64,000 bases of DNA from Linum tenue (GCA_946122785.1 CAMGYJ010000005.1:60772200-60836199); one strand, 5' to 3'; shown: positions 11,847-23,415, numbered from the stretch's first letter. Program-made: numbers and translations. The notes: generated from the sequence alone by a model not told the origin.

Positions 11847-13184
11847 CTACTGCTGAGGAAGTGGCCCCTGTCTAGCCTGGAAAGGCTGCCTCTGCTGAAA
11901 ACCACCTGCTGTTGCTGGGAAACCAGGTGGTTTAGTGGTGTTACTACCCCAAGTGAAGTTGGGATGCTGGCGCCACCCCTCGTTGTATGTATTGCTGTAT
12001 GGGTCGAGGCGCCTAGCATTGGCGATGAAGTCCAACTGCTCTTGGGGAGTAGAGGACTCCCGCATAACCTGGCAGTCTTCCACCAGATGATTTGAGCTCT
12101 CACACCACTGACATTGAGCTACTGGAGGTGTAGCCAAACCTCTGCCCGGAATAAGACTGTTGGGCTGCTTCAATGTCTGCACTAACTCGGCTACCTGCTG
12201 CTCGAGCCCGGACCTGGCCTCCATGGCGTGCACACCACGGTCCCGAGGATTTCTGCCTCTGCTGCTCTGCCCCAGGAATGATCTCTGGCAGCCTAGGTAC
12301 TGATCATCTGGTTCAGTTCGGGTGGAGTCTTAGTGAGAATATCCCCTCCTGGGCATAGAGACTCAATCACCCTCTAGCTGTCCGGAGAGAGAGCACTATA
12401 GAAGTTCCCCACTGTGAATGCATCACTGAAGCCATGATGGGGACACTGCCAGAAATATCCAATGTACCGCTCCCATGCATCACGAAGTGACTCGTCTTGC
12501 TCTTTGCGGAAGTGAGTGATCTCCCGCTGAATCTCTGTGGTCTTCGATGCTGGATAGTCCCTGTGCACAAACTTGTCGGCCAGATCGTCCCAAGAAGTGA
12601 TGGACAATGGGGGGTGGGTCTCCAACCATCTCTTAGCATTCCCCGCCAGAGAATGGGGGAAGAGGTGAAGGCGGATTGCGTCATCAGGGACACCGTTTAG
12701 CTTGAACCTGTTCGTCAGCTGTAGAAAACGGGAAAGATGCACCCTTGCCTCCTCATCCTTCAAGCCATGGAACTGGATAGAGGATGTAATGAGTTGAATC
12801 CAGCATGGCTTGATCTCGAAGTTGTTCGTTGGAATGGGCGGGAATAGGCGGATAGAGGATGTCCGGGCGGATGTCAGCAATCCGTGGAGTGTAGTAGTAC
12901 TCCAAGGTGGGACCCGGCGGTGGTGGATGATGATGAACCCCATCTGCCTGGGATATGGGGTTGTTCCCCAAGATCTAATTCACCGGGGGAACCTGGTGAG
13001 GATTCCCCTGGTGTGGATTGTGATCTCCTTCCATCACGTACTCGTCCTCGGACTCGCTGTTCAAATGGCTGTCTATGCGCTCCTCCGTAGCCAGTCTAGC
13101 TCGCTGTTGTCTCCTAAGTTGGCGACATGTGCGTTCAAGCTCCGGATCCAACAATAGTAAACCTCCTGACTGGCTACGGGTCAT
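11847..13184 (-). pseudogene. gag of element A, frameshifted
   Basis: Minus-strand gag polyprotein broken into frames. 13184-12975 gives an acidic N-terminus (SESEDEYVMEGDHN). 12971-12830 continues with TPRIADIRPDILYPPIPA. 12943-12374 holds the capsid-like Retrotrans_gag domain: NFEIKPCWIQLI, FHGLKDEEARVHLSRFLQLT, DDAIRLHLFPHSLAGNAKRW, SWDDLADKFVHRDYPASKT and ESLRDAWERYIGYFWQCPHH. 12233-11847 carries one zinc knuckle, CQWCESSNHLVEDC (CX2CX4HX4C with all four ligands). Gag packages the element RNA. Frames change near 12840 and again between 12374 and 12233, so this copy cannot make full-length gag. Confidence 0.85.
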
Positions 13185-13300
13185 GCACTACCTGCACACA
13201 GTCAAGCAGCAAACCTGTGAAGGCACAAGTGGGACAAAGCAAACAATGAGAAAAGAAAAGCTAAATTAACAGAATTCACGTTTCTTCAACAACCTAGCCG

Positions 13301-13318
13301 TCCCCGGCAACGGCGCCA
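13301..13318 (-). other. Primer-binding site of element A (tRNA-Asp type)
   Basis: The plus strand reads TCCCCGGCAACGGCGCCA, identical to the usual 3' end of plant tRNA-Asp including CCA. It lies 6 bases inside the right LTR, which fixes that LTR as the element's 5' LTR. Confidence 0.88.
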
Positions 13319-13324
13319 AAAACT

Positions 13325-14663
13325 TGACTCACTCCTACTGTCACTCTAGAAAATGGCCAAGTGTAACCACTTCCTAAAGCGTAGTATAGCAGGTTTGGGT
13401 TTTAATGTCAACCCGGGTCCTAGTTGTGATGACTACTCGGTGAATTCTTATTATCTAGCAGTGAAACTTTAGTGCAGGTCCAAATTAACAAACAAACAAA
13501 GCAAGTTAAACGGTTGTTTTCAAGTCAAGAGAGGTCACCCGGATATGGTTCCCCCTAGACTGCAGTTAAGCCGTATTGTAATTTACCAAGTTCAGTTTCT
13601 ATGATAGTTATACTGCGGAAGGTTCTTAAACAGTTTGAAGTCTTGACTAAAGGTCTCCAGACCCTCTCAATCTGAGTCCCCAGCGGGCGACTAACCTCCA
13701 CCGGAGTAAACAGATTGAGGCCCTAACGAACCAAACCTCCACTACCGAAGTAAATTTGGTACAGAATAGTGAATTGGCTCCTCGACTAAAGTCGCCAATT
13801 CGCTACCTTCAATTAAGGGTGCTCTATCAACCTAGGTAGATATTCTCTTTCTAGGCTAAAGGAGAAATAACAGGAATTTGATCAGGATTCAAGTCATTCA
13901 AGCCTCAATTGAACATAATCAAATCATAAAATCTGTACTTGGGTTCATACAATCAGACCTAACATACAAATCTAGGGTTCTCCATACCAAGATGAATGGG
14001 AAAACTACTCCATAGAGAGAGATGGGAAATCTAGCTCAGATGCGGAAACCATACTGTGAAGGATGAGAATCTACTTCTGGTGCTCAATCGGATCTTCTCC
14101 AAGCTCAAGCCGGGCTCCAATGGTGATGAAGATCAAGCAAGGGCACTTGGGAACTCTGGTTCGTCACTTTCTCTCTCTTGGAATCGCTCTATCTCTCTAA
14201 AACTCGGACCCCTTGATTTTTAGTCTTCTTTTCCCTTAAAAAGCTGCCTGTCGCGATCCCCGGTCGGGTATTTTGGGTGTCGACCGGGTATGTTCAAAAC
14301 GCGCGTTTAATGTCAGGGGAAAATCCCTGGTCTGGCCTAAGAATCCCCGATCGGGGATTTATGCTTCCTACCCGGGCCCCCTTCTGCTTCTCAGCGACGC
14401 CCAAAGCAACAAATACCCGGTCTACTCCAAATAATACCCGGTCGGGTATTTGAGCCCATGACCGGGTATTTTCCTCCTGCAACACACTTCGACCCAACTT
14501 CGCTCCTTTCGACCCGAAACTCGTTTCTTAGCCTCGATGCCAACGCTAAGTCCTGAAATATGACATAAATGAACAACCTAGCATGAAGGCTTAAAACACG
14601 AGAATCAACATCTCAAACGATTCAAGAATAGGGGTAAAAACATGTGTAATTAATGGTCTATCA
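13325..14663 (-). repeat. LTR of element A (element's 5' LTR)
   Basis: 1339 bp copy of 7719-9074. It begins TGACTCACTCC and ends TCTATCA next to the GTATT duplication. The inverted-repeat cluster is at about 14250-14480. Confidence 0.92.
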
Positions 14664-14668
14664 GTATT

Positions 14669-14870
14669 CTTGTAATCTTCATTGTAAAGAGAAGAATAAA
14701 TTAGAAAGCTATTTTACAAATTTATATATCAAACTTGTTGGTAGTTAATTAATACGGTAATTAAGTACCTTTGATAAGAACTAATTAGGAAATTCTTCCT
14801 TATGCACTTGTTCGAACACCATGGGTGCTTAGTGTTCCTTGTGAATCCTATAGTATACATATTAAAACAT
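14669..14870 (-). pseudogene. Second, decayed copy of the transposase linker region (part 2)
   Basis: Resumes the CACTA sequence after element A. 14765-14865 is a diverged copy of 7083-7180; the minus strand reads HKE-stop, then VHKEEFP-stop-FLSK, against VHKQEFAKWFLLE in the first copy. The stops show it is dead. Confidence 0.6.
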
Positions 14871-15100
14871 ATATTATTAAAATAATAAAACCCCTTCTCT
14901 TTGGCAAAACAAAATAAAGTAAAAAAATTAAAATAGGTGGATTGTGAAAGGAAGATCAAACGTCAAGTATACTTCTCTCACTGTGGCTAGTTTTGTGTCC
15001 CAAACTAAATTGACTCCCTCTATGCGCATTACAGGTCACCCATAATTGTAATTCTAGAATCTCCCAACGAATCTCAACAGTCCAAGGGTGTATTGGACAA
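14871..15100. other. CACTA internal sequence, nothing recognised
   Basis: AT-rich, no domain. The last 100 bases become less AT-rich and lead into the promoter-like segment that follows. Confidence 0.4.
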
Positions 15101-15660
15101 AGTTAAGGATCGAGTATATAAGCCCTTGAAATCAACAAAATGAAACCCTAATCTATCTAAAACCTAGCCGCCTCCATCCACCCATTCTTCCTTCTATTCT
15201 TTCTAGAAATCGGACCAAAGGAATAAAGTAATCCCTTTTCCTTCGTCTCTTTTCCATCTCGATCTGCTTCACCACGCTCTTCATTTCCTCTCATCGTTCA
15301 CGTTCTGTGAAGGCCAATGAAAAGGGAAACACCTATTCGAGCCTCCCTTCAACCCTCGACCTCGATTTTCCAGTCCTGAGTCAGAAGCTTCAATCGCGAC
15401 GATGGAGAAGGCGACATCCGGGCAACGTAAAAATTTCATCGAGGGATTTGCTTTCGATTTGGTTTGTGATTTTATTTCGATTTGGATTTGTAGGCTGGTC
15501 GGTTTTGATTTCATCGAGGGAGAAGAAAAGGGGAAGGCCAGTGATTCTAGACCTTACCGGCGGCCAAATGCATCAACGATTAGAGCTCACTTGGCAACGA
15601 TGCCGCCGCCGACGGCAGAAAAATAGCTCTGTCGAGGACCCTCTGATAAGTTTGGTTTGA
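15101..15660 (+). promoter_or_regulatory. Promoter-like and 5'-UTR-like segment inside the CACTA element, possibly captured
   Basis: GAGTATATAAGCCC (TATA core at 15115-15122) is followed about 20 bases on by AAACCCTAATCTATCT and then a C/T-rich leader with CCTAGCCGCCTCC. AAACCCTAA (the telo-box) just after a TATA box is typical of plant ribosomal-protein and translation genes. Short open frames follow (15307-15660 and an ATG at 15402, MEKATSGQRKNFIEGF) without a recognised domain. It points toward the right end, opposite to the transposase. It may be host DNA captured by the element, or the element's own sequence resembling a promoter. Confidence 0.35.
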
Positions 15661-16039
15661 GATTTGCATGTATTTAGTCTTTTTACTTTATATGGTTTTT
15701 AATTATTTTTTTTTGTTGGTTTCGGACGAAGAGGAGGACCTTTCATTGAATTTGCTTCGGCATCGATAGGGAGCCGATTTCAGTAGATTTGGGGTTTTTT
15801 TGTCAATAGATCTACCCTTGCTGGAGTCGGGTTGCGTGGAACTGATAGGAGTATTATTGTCTTTTGTTTATAGATATATGTTTGTGAATGTATTGGTAGT
15901 TTTGTTAATGCAAATATGAAGATTAATAATAATTTGTACTCTTGTACTGATAGGAATATTGTTCTTGTACTCTAATATTCTTGTTGTGCATTTCACGATT
16001 TAAATGAAAATAAAACCCTCTAATTCTAATATTAAATGA

Positions 16040-16622
16040 AAAAGATTATTTTTACGATAAATAGTTGTCGTCGGCAAATGTAATTTTTCCGACGACACGT
16101 TCGAAATAATAGTTCTAACAAAGATTTGGTAGCATCAGTAAAAATAATATTTCTGACTAAATCGTCGAGAATAATAAATTATTGACGCCCTAACAACCTC
16201 ACAAATGTGTGTATAACGTATCAAAAAAAATTATCGGCCTCAAATTCTCGTTACAAATATTTTTTTCCGACGATTTGTCAACGTTAGTATAAATAGTATT
16301 TATGACGGCTTCTCAGAAATGCTTAATTATTAACGCATATAATTCGTAAAAAATGAGTAAATTTGCCGTCAATAAAAATATTCGTCAAATTCAGCCGTCA
16401 TGATGTATTTCAATTATGATGTCATTTTTTTATTATTATTAACGATTCTATGTCGTCGATACTATTTTTGTATTTATGACTGGTCAGTAATATTTTATTA
16501 GCGACGGGACATTTTCTGACGACGTTCGATGACTGTATGTCGTCAAAAAGGTCATTTCCGACGCAATTTGATTAATTTTGACGAAAAACATGTCATCGGT
16601 AATGACTGTCTTTTTTGTAGTT
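16040..16622. repeat. Right subterminal repeat array of the CACTA element
   Basis: Short diverged units with TCGTCGG, CCGACGA and TTGACGAA in both orientations, ending at the CTTTTTTGTAG terminus. It is the counterpart of the left array. Confidence 0.72.
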
Positions 16623-16759
16623 TCAAGAATATTTATTTAACTGGATAGTTCTCTAATGCTACCCCAACTTATTAATCCCCATAAATAATCCCGATAGTTC
16701 GAAATAACAATAAACCGACAATAATACCAAATAATCAAAATGTAGAAATATGAGTTTCA

Positions 16760-18811
16760 ATCATCTCCGCTTCCTTCAAAACAACCTTGTCCTCAAGGTT
16801 TAACTCCAGCATCTGCGTCTCCTCTTCCCTCAACGATCTCGTCCTCTGCCTCGTCCTCCCAGCGCCCCACTAGCATCATCAAGTCAGGTTTTGCACACTA
16901 GTGTCCAATTGTGAAGCGCTCGTTGTAGTTAAAGCACTTGCCTTCCCTCCTCTTATGCTCAATCTCGGCCAGGGATAACCTCAAGAACCCATTAGGTGGC
17001 ACACTCATCCTCGGTCTACGTCCCGCCGACGTTACTGCCAATGTAATCCCGGCGCCCGAACTCGCTCCGCCAGGCACGCCTCCTCCACTTGTGACGACTT
17101 CACTACTACTACTTCCCCCTCAGCTTGGCCTCTGGTAGCGTCCTATGGTGCTTCGCCAACTCGCGAGCTCCTCTTCCTTGTGACTTGCAAGAAGGAAAAC
17201 AACTTTCAAGGAGTCTGGTTCGAAGACCGTAACTGTCACGGCTATCTCAGGCTTCAGACCAGCCTTCTCACAACCCCACTAGTGTGTCGTTGGGCACCCC
17301 TTTGCATTGGTTGGCCATCTTAAGAAACTCCGCTCGACAGTCTGCAACTGAACCAATCTGCTTTGCTCGGGAGCCTATCTCTCCGACTTACCAAACCGGT
17401 AACGAAGTTTCTCCTGAAACATCGGCCATGTGATCAAGGTCTCTCTTGCGGTGTAGGCCTCTCCATCCACTCCCACCATTATAGTGCCTCTCCCTCCAAG
17501 TAGAAGGATGCCAGGTGCGCCTTCCGCTCTTCTGGTATCATATGGGTTTTGAACCATCTCTCAGCTGCATACAACCATAATCATGCATCCTCTTGACCAT
17601 TGAATTTTGGAAATTCAATGATTGGAGGTTGGCCTAGAAAACTAAGCCATCATGTCCATCATAAGTCCAGTGATATGATCCATACATGTCGAACCCCGAC
17701 ATTCATCCCGAGTAGCTATGCAAGAACCTCGACTCCCGCTCTTGGGTACCCGCCCCATCCGGCCCAGATAGCCGTAATATCCCCCATCCATTACCTGAAC
17801 CCCACGCCTTCCATCCGTCCTCGAGTCTGGTTGATACGGCGCTGTCTGTGGAGTCCTGGATGGGTAGCCTTAGGCGCTCGCCGTATCGTAGGGTCTCTAC
17901 TAGCACGTACACCTTGCTGCCTACCCCCGATCAGATGCTTATCAAGTAGGTACGGTTCGAATTCGGTCCGATCCCGTCCGGTTCGACCTGGCCCGTTCCA
18001 GTCAATCTCGGTCGGCCTCCCTGGTTCGACTCGAATCGTCGAGCCTAGTTCAAAACTCTAGCCGGACCCCAACTTTCCTTCCTTGGCCCGGTCCAACCCA
18101 CTGTGTGTGTCATCGGCGAGACTGATCTCATCTTCTTCCAGTTCGTGATCCAAGCCCAACCAGCCTAACCCTTGATCTCATTCTCGGTCTGAAGGGTTCA
18201 GCCACCCAAAGCCTGGACTTAGGGCCCCAGTGTTGTAGCCCGACATTTTACTCTTGCTTTTGCGGGCGGCAGTCACGTAAGCGGTGGGCGTGGGCAACAA
18301 GTCGGACCCGTCACTCATTCCTGTCGGATCGTTGCCCGCACGTTCCAGCCCCACCAGATTGTTCGTCGCTCCCCACTCGCTACGGCGCTGACCGCCAGCA
18401 GCACCTCCCCGTTAGGCTTCGTCTCCACCGGCTCGACCGCTGTCGGTCCTCCACCGACGCCCTGGTTTGCCTCGTGGTCCGTCGCTTCCCTTGGAAGCCT
18501 GCCTACACGTCCTTAAGCTCTCCCAACGTCTGCCAGATCACTTGATAATCCTCCAACCTAGCCTGCCGCTACTGGTCCAACGCTGCCGCCACCCTCTGTA
18601 AGGTGGTCCGGAGGTCATAGTCTTTCATGTTATCGACCAGCGCGTAGTTCACCCTCTACTCCGTCGCCTGCGACGGTCGGTGACGGTCTTGTGCTCCCTT
18701 GGGTGGCGCAATGGTAGCGTCGATAGGCTCCCTGCCGGGGCCCTGCTTCACCGTCGTGGCCCCAACGGACTGCTTGGCCAGGGCGACCTTCTTAGATGCT
18801 TTCTCGGCCAG
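16760..18811 (-). pseudogene. Ty3-gypsy gag, C-terminal part, degenerate
   Basis: Minus strand. Around 17640-17480: PPIIEFPKFNGQEDA, a stop, LWLYAAERWFKTHMIPEERK and AHLASFYLEGEA, the Retrotrans_gag start of chromovirus-like elements. A second frame continues TARETLITWPMFQEKLRYRF. Around 16960-16900 is a zinc-knuckle relic, CFNYNERFTIGH-stop-C, with the second Cys changed to Tyr. At about 16800-16770 the frame ETQMLELNLEDKVVLKEAE resembles the LEDKV segment normally found at the very end of gypsy pol. Protease, RT and integrase between them are missing, so a large deletion joined gag to the pol end, or the element was non-autonomous. Many stops make it non-functional. The rest of this gag lies at 21412-21931 and 23416-23830. 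Confidence 0.75.
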
Positions 18812-19959
18812 CCGATACACTAAACGGTTGTGACCCCTCAATTTGTGGGAGTTCTATTTCCAAAACCTTTGAAAAGTTGTCTCATGGAAGGAAATCGTAA
18901 ACCATGCTTGGACTTATCTCATTGCCATGAGAAGGGACGTGTCCTTTGGTGATCATTGCAAGAATATGTTCTTTTCCTTGAAGGGTCGTGCCCTTTAATC
19001 AATCACGTTTCTAGAATGGTTGCGTTATTTGGGGGAAATTGCCAAATTGGCAACAAACGTGAGATTCAAGTCCAAATAAAAAAGACTTAAAATGACATAA
19101 CAAATTTCCATGTCATGAACTTGATTATCTCGAACCGGTATACCCACTAAATTCCAATGTTCCTTCCCATTTTAGTGTATTCGTAGAATTAATTAAAATC
19201 ACAACATTCTTCCAACACAACTTAAGCATAAATGAAAATATCGTGACAATTGATTTATCATTTTAGTATATTATCGTTGACGAATATTCGAATATTCAGG
19301 TGTTAAGAACGATCGAACCCATTTACTCATATAAATATTCGAAGATAATATACTTAGGTTTTATAAATATCTAAGTGACCTTGACACTATTATCCGCCAT
19401 GTGTCCAATCCTTCTCATAAGCGCACACAAAACCAAAGTCCGGGTTTCTTGAAATGGCTACACTTCATGCTTAAGTAGGTTGAATCTTTTATTCGATACC
19501 TGCATAATACATTTTTCAAAGATTCAACTAAGATATTTTGAACTTCAACCTCTTCTCTCATGCAGGATAACAAGCACATACCTCAGGATGACATATTGTG
19601 TGCTTCAATTTTTGATAATGAGCTTTCCACATTGAATTTAGCGTCTAACATTGTATTAGAGGGGAATTGGTGTCCCATTATTAGAAATCATATGGACTAT
19701 TAACCCATTCCTTTTATAGACTTGACCACCAAGTCACTATTTAATCATTTCGTCAAATGATTAACTATATTATCTCTAGTCCGATCATATTTGTGCATAA
19801 ACAAATCTCTGAGTGATCAATTCATATATTTTTACTGTGCATAACATTGACATGACCGTACTTTCCATTTTACACTTTGCTATATGCCTTAGACAAAGTA
19901 ACGTTACTACAAAGAGATAGTAATAAAGTCAGATTTGTTTAGGTCATAAACGAATATAA

Positions 19960-20690
19960 TACACCAAATCACTCAACCATTACACAATTTTGACTCCATA
20001 GTGAAACCAATGATGCAAGTTTGCTTTTTAGAGGCCCATGAGATGGTATCTCCCCCAAACAAGAGGGCTCATCTCGATGTTGAAGTATCACCTTTAACAT
20101 TAAAAATCCAACTAGCATAAATAAATCCTTCCAAAATGGATGAAAACCCACTATTAGTCAATGCATAATGCACTGTTCCTTAAAGATTTCCTAGTACATG
20201 CATAGTTTGATGTCAATGATGAGCACTATGATTACTCATGTACCAACTTAAATGTCATACCGCATATGCAATATCTGGTCTTATGCAAGTCATTGCATTC
20301 ATCAAGCACTCAATTAACATGGAAAACTCCAGTTGTAAAAATGGTTGGCCAGTATTAACCATAAGTTCCATACTTTGATCCATTGGAGTTTTTAACTCAC
20401 GACAATTTCCACTATGAAATTTAGCAAGCACCTTCTCAATACAAAAAAATTGAGAGAAGCAATTTTCTTTATCGTTCCACTTGATTCAATACACAAAATC
20501 ACATCCCCCCCCCCCATGTCTTACATGGAGAATTTAGAAGAAAATAACTTTGTAGGAAAGTCCACCGATCTTTTATTATCCCAAAGATAAGCATGTAATA
20601 TACATACAAATGTATGATGAATACATTACCAGACTCATCATAAATTGCATATATATTTTGTCTCTTCGGTTTAACATAAACCACTTAGAC
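19960..20690 (-). pseudogene. Copia reverse transcriptase/RNase H remnant
   Basis: Minus strand. 20684-20560: VYVKPKRQNIYAIYDESGNV and FIIHLYVYYMLIFG, where the catalytic YVDD box of copia RT has become YVYY. About 20330-20190: ECLMNAMTCIRPDIAYAVCH and LSWYMSN, the RT-RNase H connection. About 20070-19985: GGDTISWASKKQTCII and GFTMESK, the RNase H segment. Stops and frame changes separate these blocks, and the catalytic Asp residues are lost, so it is inactive. Confidence 0.82.
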
Positions 20691-21045
20691 AAAACCACAC
20701 CATCAAACCACTAGAAAAACTGAAATTTGTCTAGAACTTCGTAAATGTCCAATAGAGAATTAGACAAATTAACCATTGAGTATGCGACCTACACAAATGC
20801 AAATGTCATTCTTCTATTTCTCCATTTTACGAATCATTCTCCTTCTTCATATCATCTTCGAATCATCCCTCTTCCAAGTTACCTTCTAAATATAGAATAC
20901 AGTTTGAGAGTAGTACGAAGAAAGCACATCTTCTACTACCATCAACGAAAATTCTCATCGTCGAAGTTCTCAAAATTTCAATAGAGCGGAACCGGTTTCT
21001 TGCAAGAGCAATTCGAGCCATCGTACTAGAATTATTCTTTACGAT

Positions 21046-21411
21046 TGTTGGGAATTTTTGGTACGAGAGTACACGTACGATAGGCCAAACCCGGGTGACA
21101 GGGATTATGATAGAGTCGTGAACGTAACCATCAGTCGAGTCCTTATATTTATAGAAGGACCAAACGATACACTGAAGGGTTGTGACCCTTCAATTTGTGG
21201 CAGTTCTATTTCCAAAACATTTAAAAGTTGTCTCATTTGGAACTAAACTATAAACCATGCATGCACTTATCTCATTTCCATGAGAAGGGACGTGTCCTTT
21301 GGTGATTAATGGTATCAGAAACGTGAAAATGGTATCACAAATTTTCATGTCCATGAACTTGATTATCTTGGGTTGGTTGATCCAAACCGGTATACCCACC
21401 AAATTCCAACA
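21046..21411 (-). repeat. LTR of the nested copia element (5' copy)
   Basis: 366 bp, running TGTTGG to CCAACA on the minus strand, with a TATA-like CTATAAATATAAGG in its middle (about 21150 on the plus strand). The partner is 18812-19159, truncated by about 135 bp. Confidence 0.7.
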
Positions 21412-21931
21412 CGTTACACCCTGAACCACTATTGATTAGGACACTAGATTCTTCAAGTCCGCCTAGCCCGCTCGCTCCGTTGAGCCACTACTCCGGCCCC
21501 AATGGCCCATTCCAGTCTGTGCCTTCTTCACGTGCACCTAGACCTGATACATAAAGAAGAGCTCTAGTAAGCCCGCCCATGTTCGACCCAAGCCCTCGAA
21601 TCATGGCTTGGTTCCCGCGGTTGATGGGCTCTAGGTTCGGCCTAGTCGCCAACCTCCCCCTTTGAGTGATGACTCGCTCCTCTTCACCGTTGACGGCGAG
21701 GTTTCCCCATCCCTAATCGACGGGTATTCCTCGATATGTTACTCTGCAGTGCGCAGCTACCTGTTGTGCCTCTTCATCACGGTTCATCTTGCTAGCCGAG
21801 GCTCCCTCCAGCTCCCCCAATTTCTTCCCCGAACTCGGCAGCAGGCTCTGGTTTGCAGGCGAGAATGCCTCAACGTCGCCACCGTCAATGACTCCCGTCA
21901 ACTTCTCTGCCTCCAAAATTTGGTCGACGGT
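21412..21931 (-). pseudogene. Ty3-gypsy gag, middle part
   Basis: The minus-strand frame TVDQILEAEKLTGVIDGGD, then SLLPSSGKKLGELEGA and SKMNRDEEAQQVAAHC (21931-21713), is open for about 70 codons. It has the coiled-coil character of a gag N-terminal region. No domain signature is visible here. It is assigned by position between the two other gag pieces. Confidence 0.45.
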
Positions 21932-22817
21932 TGACTCGCACGAAACTACACCGCAAATTAATCCCGATTAGAGTCCAAGTTTTTAAACTCTAGCTAGGTG
22001 CAGTATAGAGCAAGTATTTAAATATCGACTCGGGCCGGTCCATGTACCCCCTACTTCAATCGCTTAAGTAGTTATCTAGCAAAACTGTTTTGGGTTGAGA
22101 ACTAAGGAAGCTACAAACTAAACTAGAGGAAAAGTAAATAAGGAAAATTCTAACTAAGGGAGCTTCACCCAAGAGTTGCTTCCCTCTAACTAGCTACCAA
22201 GACTCGTTGGATTGGAACGATTTCTATGGGCAAGGTGAAAGCGAACCGCAGAGGGATGCAAATATGGTCGTAGACCACAATCTCGATTGCTAAACTGAGG
22301 TAAACATAATAGGCCGTGTCACTCGGCTCTCTCGGTTTAGGCAATCGGTGGTTGACTTACTCCCTCACTCAACTCAAGAGTTGGACGGCTTAATCACGCT
22401 TAACCAATTTGCTTAATTTAACATTGAGGGTTGCCCTAAATTAACCTAGTTAGGTGGCTTAAAAAGCTGAAGGGAAACCAACTCGATTGAGTCTCCCTTG
22501 TAAGGGGTATTTTCCTCTCTAAGCTAGGTTAAGATGGCTAATTAGATTGCTAGCACCAACATGCACAAACTTAAGGATGCTAAGCACAATTATGAACAAT
22601 CCTTAGGTTGCTAAGCACCAAAATGCATAAACCTAAGGATGCTAAGCACAAAACATGCACAACCCTTAGGTTGCTAAGCACAAGCATGCACAATCAACAT
22701 GAATAATACCTCAATCATTGAATTAAACAATACCTAATGACAATCATTCAATCTAAACAAGTCATTACAAAGTATTAGTTAGGGATCTACAACATCCAAG
22801 AGAAAAGAGTGAGTTTC

Positions 22818-22854
<37 letters not shown>

Positions 22855-22942
22855 GGATTACAAATTTGAGCTCAAGATCTTCTTCTTCTTCTAGGCTTGA
22901 ATGTCCACCCAAGCCTCCAATGATGCTCCAAGATCACTATAG

Positions 22943-22980
<38 letters not shown>

Positions 22981-23415
22981 CTCTCTCTCACTAGAACTCC
23001 CCTTTGGTGTTTTTGGGCAAACCCTAGAGAAAGAAACCAATTCTTCTCCAAAAACCAGCTCTCCCCTCTCTCTCCCCGCTGTTGTCTTCATATTTGCCCG
23101 AAAGTGACCAGTTCACGGACGTGTTGGCCAGTTCACGGCCGTGAACATCTAAATGTCCGTGAACTCAGCGTCGTCCAAAACGCACCGCTTCACTGTCCTG
23201 AGTTCACGGTCAATGGCCATAGTTCACGGTCTTAGAGACTTGCTTTTTGACCTCCAAATATCCCAAAACTCGTCCTCGACCCTTCCACACGTGCTAGGAC
23301 CTGAAATGTATCAAAACAAGCACAACCTAGAGTAAAATATGTCGAGGAATGATGAAATACTAAGCTAAACGAATAAGAAATAAGGGTTAAAATGTGTACA
23401 TTTGAGCCCGAATCA
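21932..23415 (-). repeat. Solo LTR E (same group as element D) inserted in gypsy gag
   Basis: 1484 bp, plus-strand start TGACTCGCACG and end CCCGAATCA, matching the right LTR of D (59928-61501) in inverse orientation over its full length. No internal sequence accompanies it, as expected after LTR-LTR recombination. Flanking pentamers are ACGGT and AAAGT, only 3 of 5 alike, so the target duplication is weak. Gag-like sequence lies on both sides. It contains GA and CT microsatellites and a TTCACGG inverted-repeat cluster at about 23100-23240. Confidence 0.78.
22829..22989. repeat. Dinucleotide microsatellites in LTR E
   Basis: An AG run at 22829-22855 and a CT run at 22943-22989 with one interruption. 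The matching places in the LTRs of B and D also have short CT/GA runs. Confidence 0.9.

Larger units (their letters stand above)
7719..14663 (-). mobile_element. LTR element A: Athila/Tat-like Ty3-gypsy, gag-protease only
   Basis: Complete element flanked by a perfect 5 bp target duplication GTATT (7714-7718 and 14664-14668). Both LTRs begin TGACTCACTCC and end GGTCTATCA on the plus strand. The element reads on the minus strand, with its 5' LTR on the right. Next to that LTR is a tRNA-Asp-type primer site, then gag with a CCHC knuckle, then an aspartic protease, then about 1.2 kb of noncoding DNA and a polypurine tract at 9075-9090. No reverse transcriptase, RNase H or integrase is present, and there is no room for them. 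It should therefore move only with enzymes from a related full-length element. The LTRs are visibly very similar, so it is one of the younger insertions here. Confidence 0.92.
5647..16622 (-). mobile_element. CACTA (EnSpm) transposon, transposase degenerate, split by LTR element A
   Basis: The left end reads tACTACAAAAAAGG from 5647. The right end at 16610-16622 is the inverse, CTTTTTTGTAGt, so both termini match the CACTACAAAAAA class with the outermost base mutated. Inside both ends are hundreds of bases of short subterminal repeats containing GACGAAA/TTTCGTC. Minus-strand remnants of the TNP2-type transposase (DUF4218, DUF4216) lie at 6627-7540, so the element's 3' end is on the left. Flanking triplets are TTA and TCA, a 2 of 3 match to a 3 bp target duplication. 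A 6945 bp LTR element interrupts it. Without that insert it would be about 4 kb. It is defective, because no TNP2 catalytic region is visible. Confidence 0.85.
18812..21411 (-). mobile_element. Ty1-copia element fragment nested in the gypsy gag
   Basis: Two LTR copies read on the minus strand. The right copy (21046-21411) runs TGTTGGAATTTGGTGGG to TTCCCAACA. The left copy (about 18812-19159) matches its first part, sharing GGTTGTGACCC and GAGAAGGGACGTGTCC, but lacks the terminal part. A purine-rich tract, GGGAAGGAA, adjoins the left LTR as expected of a polypurine tract. Only the C-terminal part of pol remains between them. Gypsy gag sequence flanks both sides, so this is an insertion into that element. 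One end is lost, so the target duplication cannot be checked. Confidence 0.72.

Noticed and set aside
13301..13318. tRNA gene
   Set aside because: Only the 3' 18 bases of a tRNA-Asp are matched; position next to an LTR makes it a primer-binding site.
17600..18061. 153-codon plus-strand frame as a gene
   Set aside because: It lies antisense to gypsy gag sequence and has no domain. Its openness comes from GC-rich composition.
21932..23415. Full-length retrotransposon
   Set aside because: Only one LTR is present, with no primer site, coding region or polypurine tract beside it.
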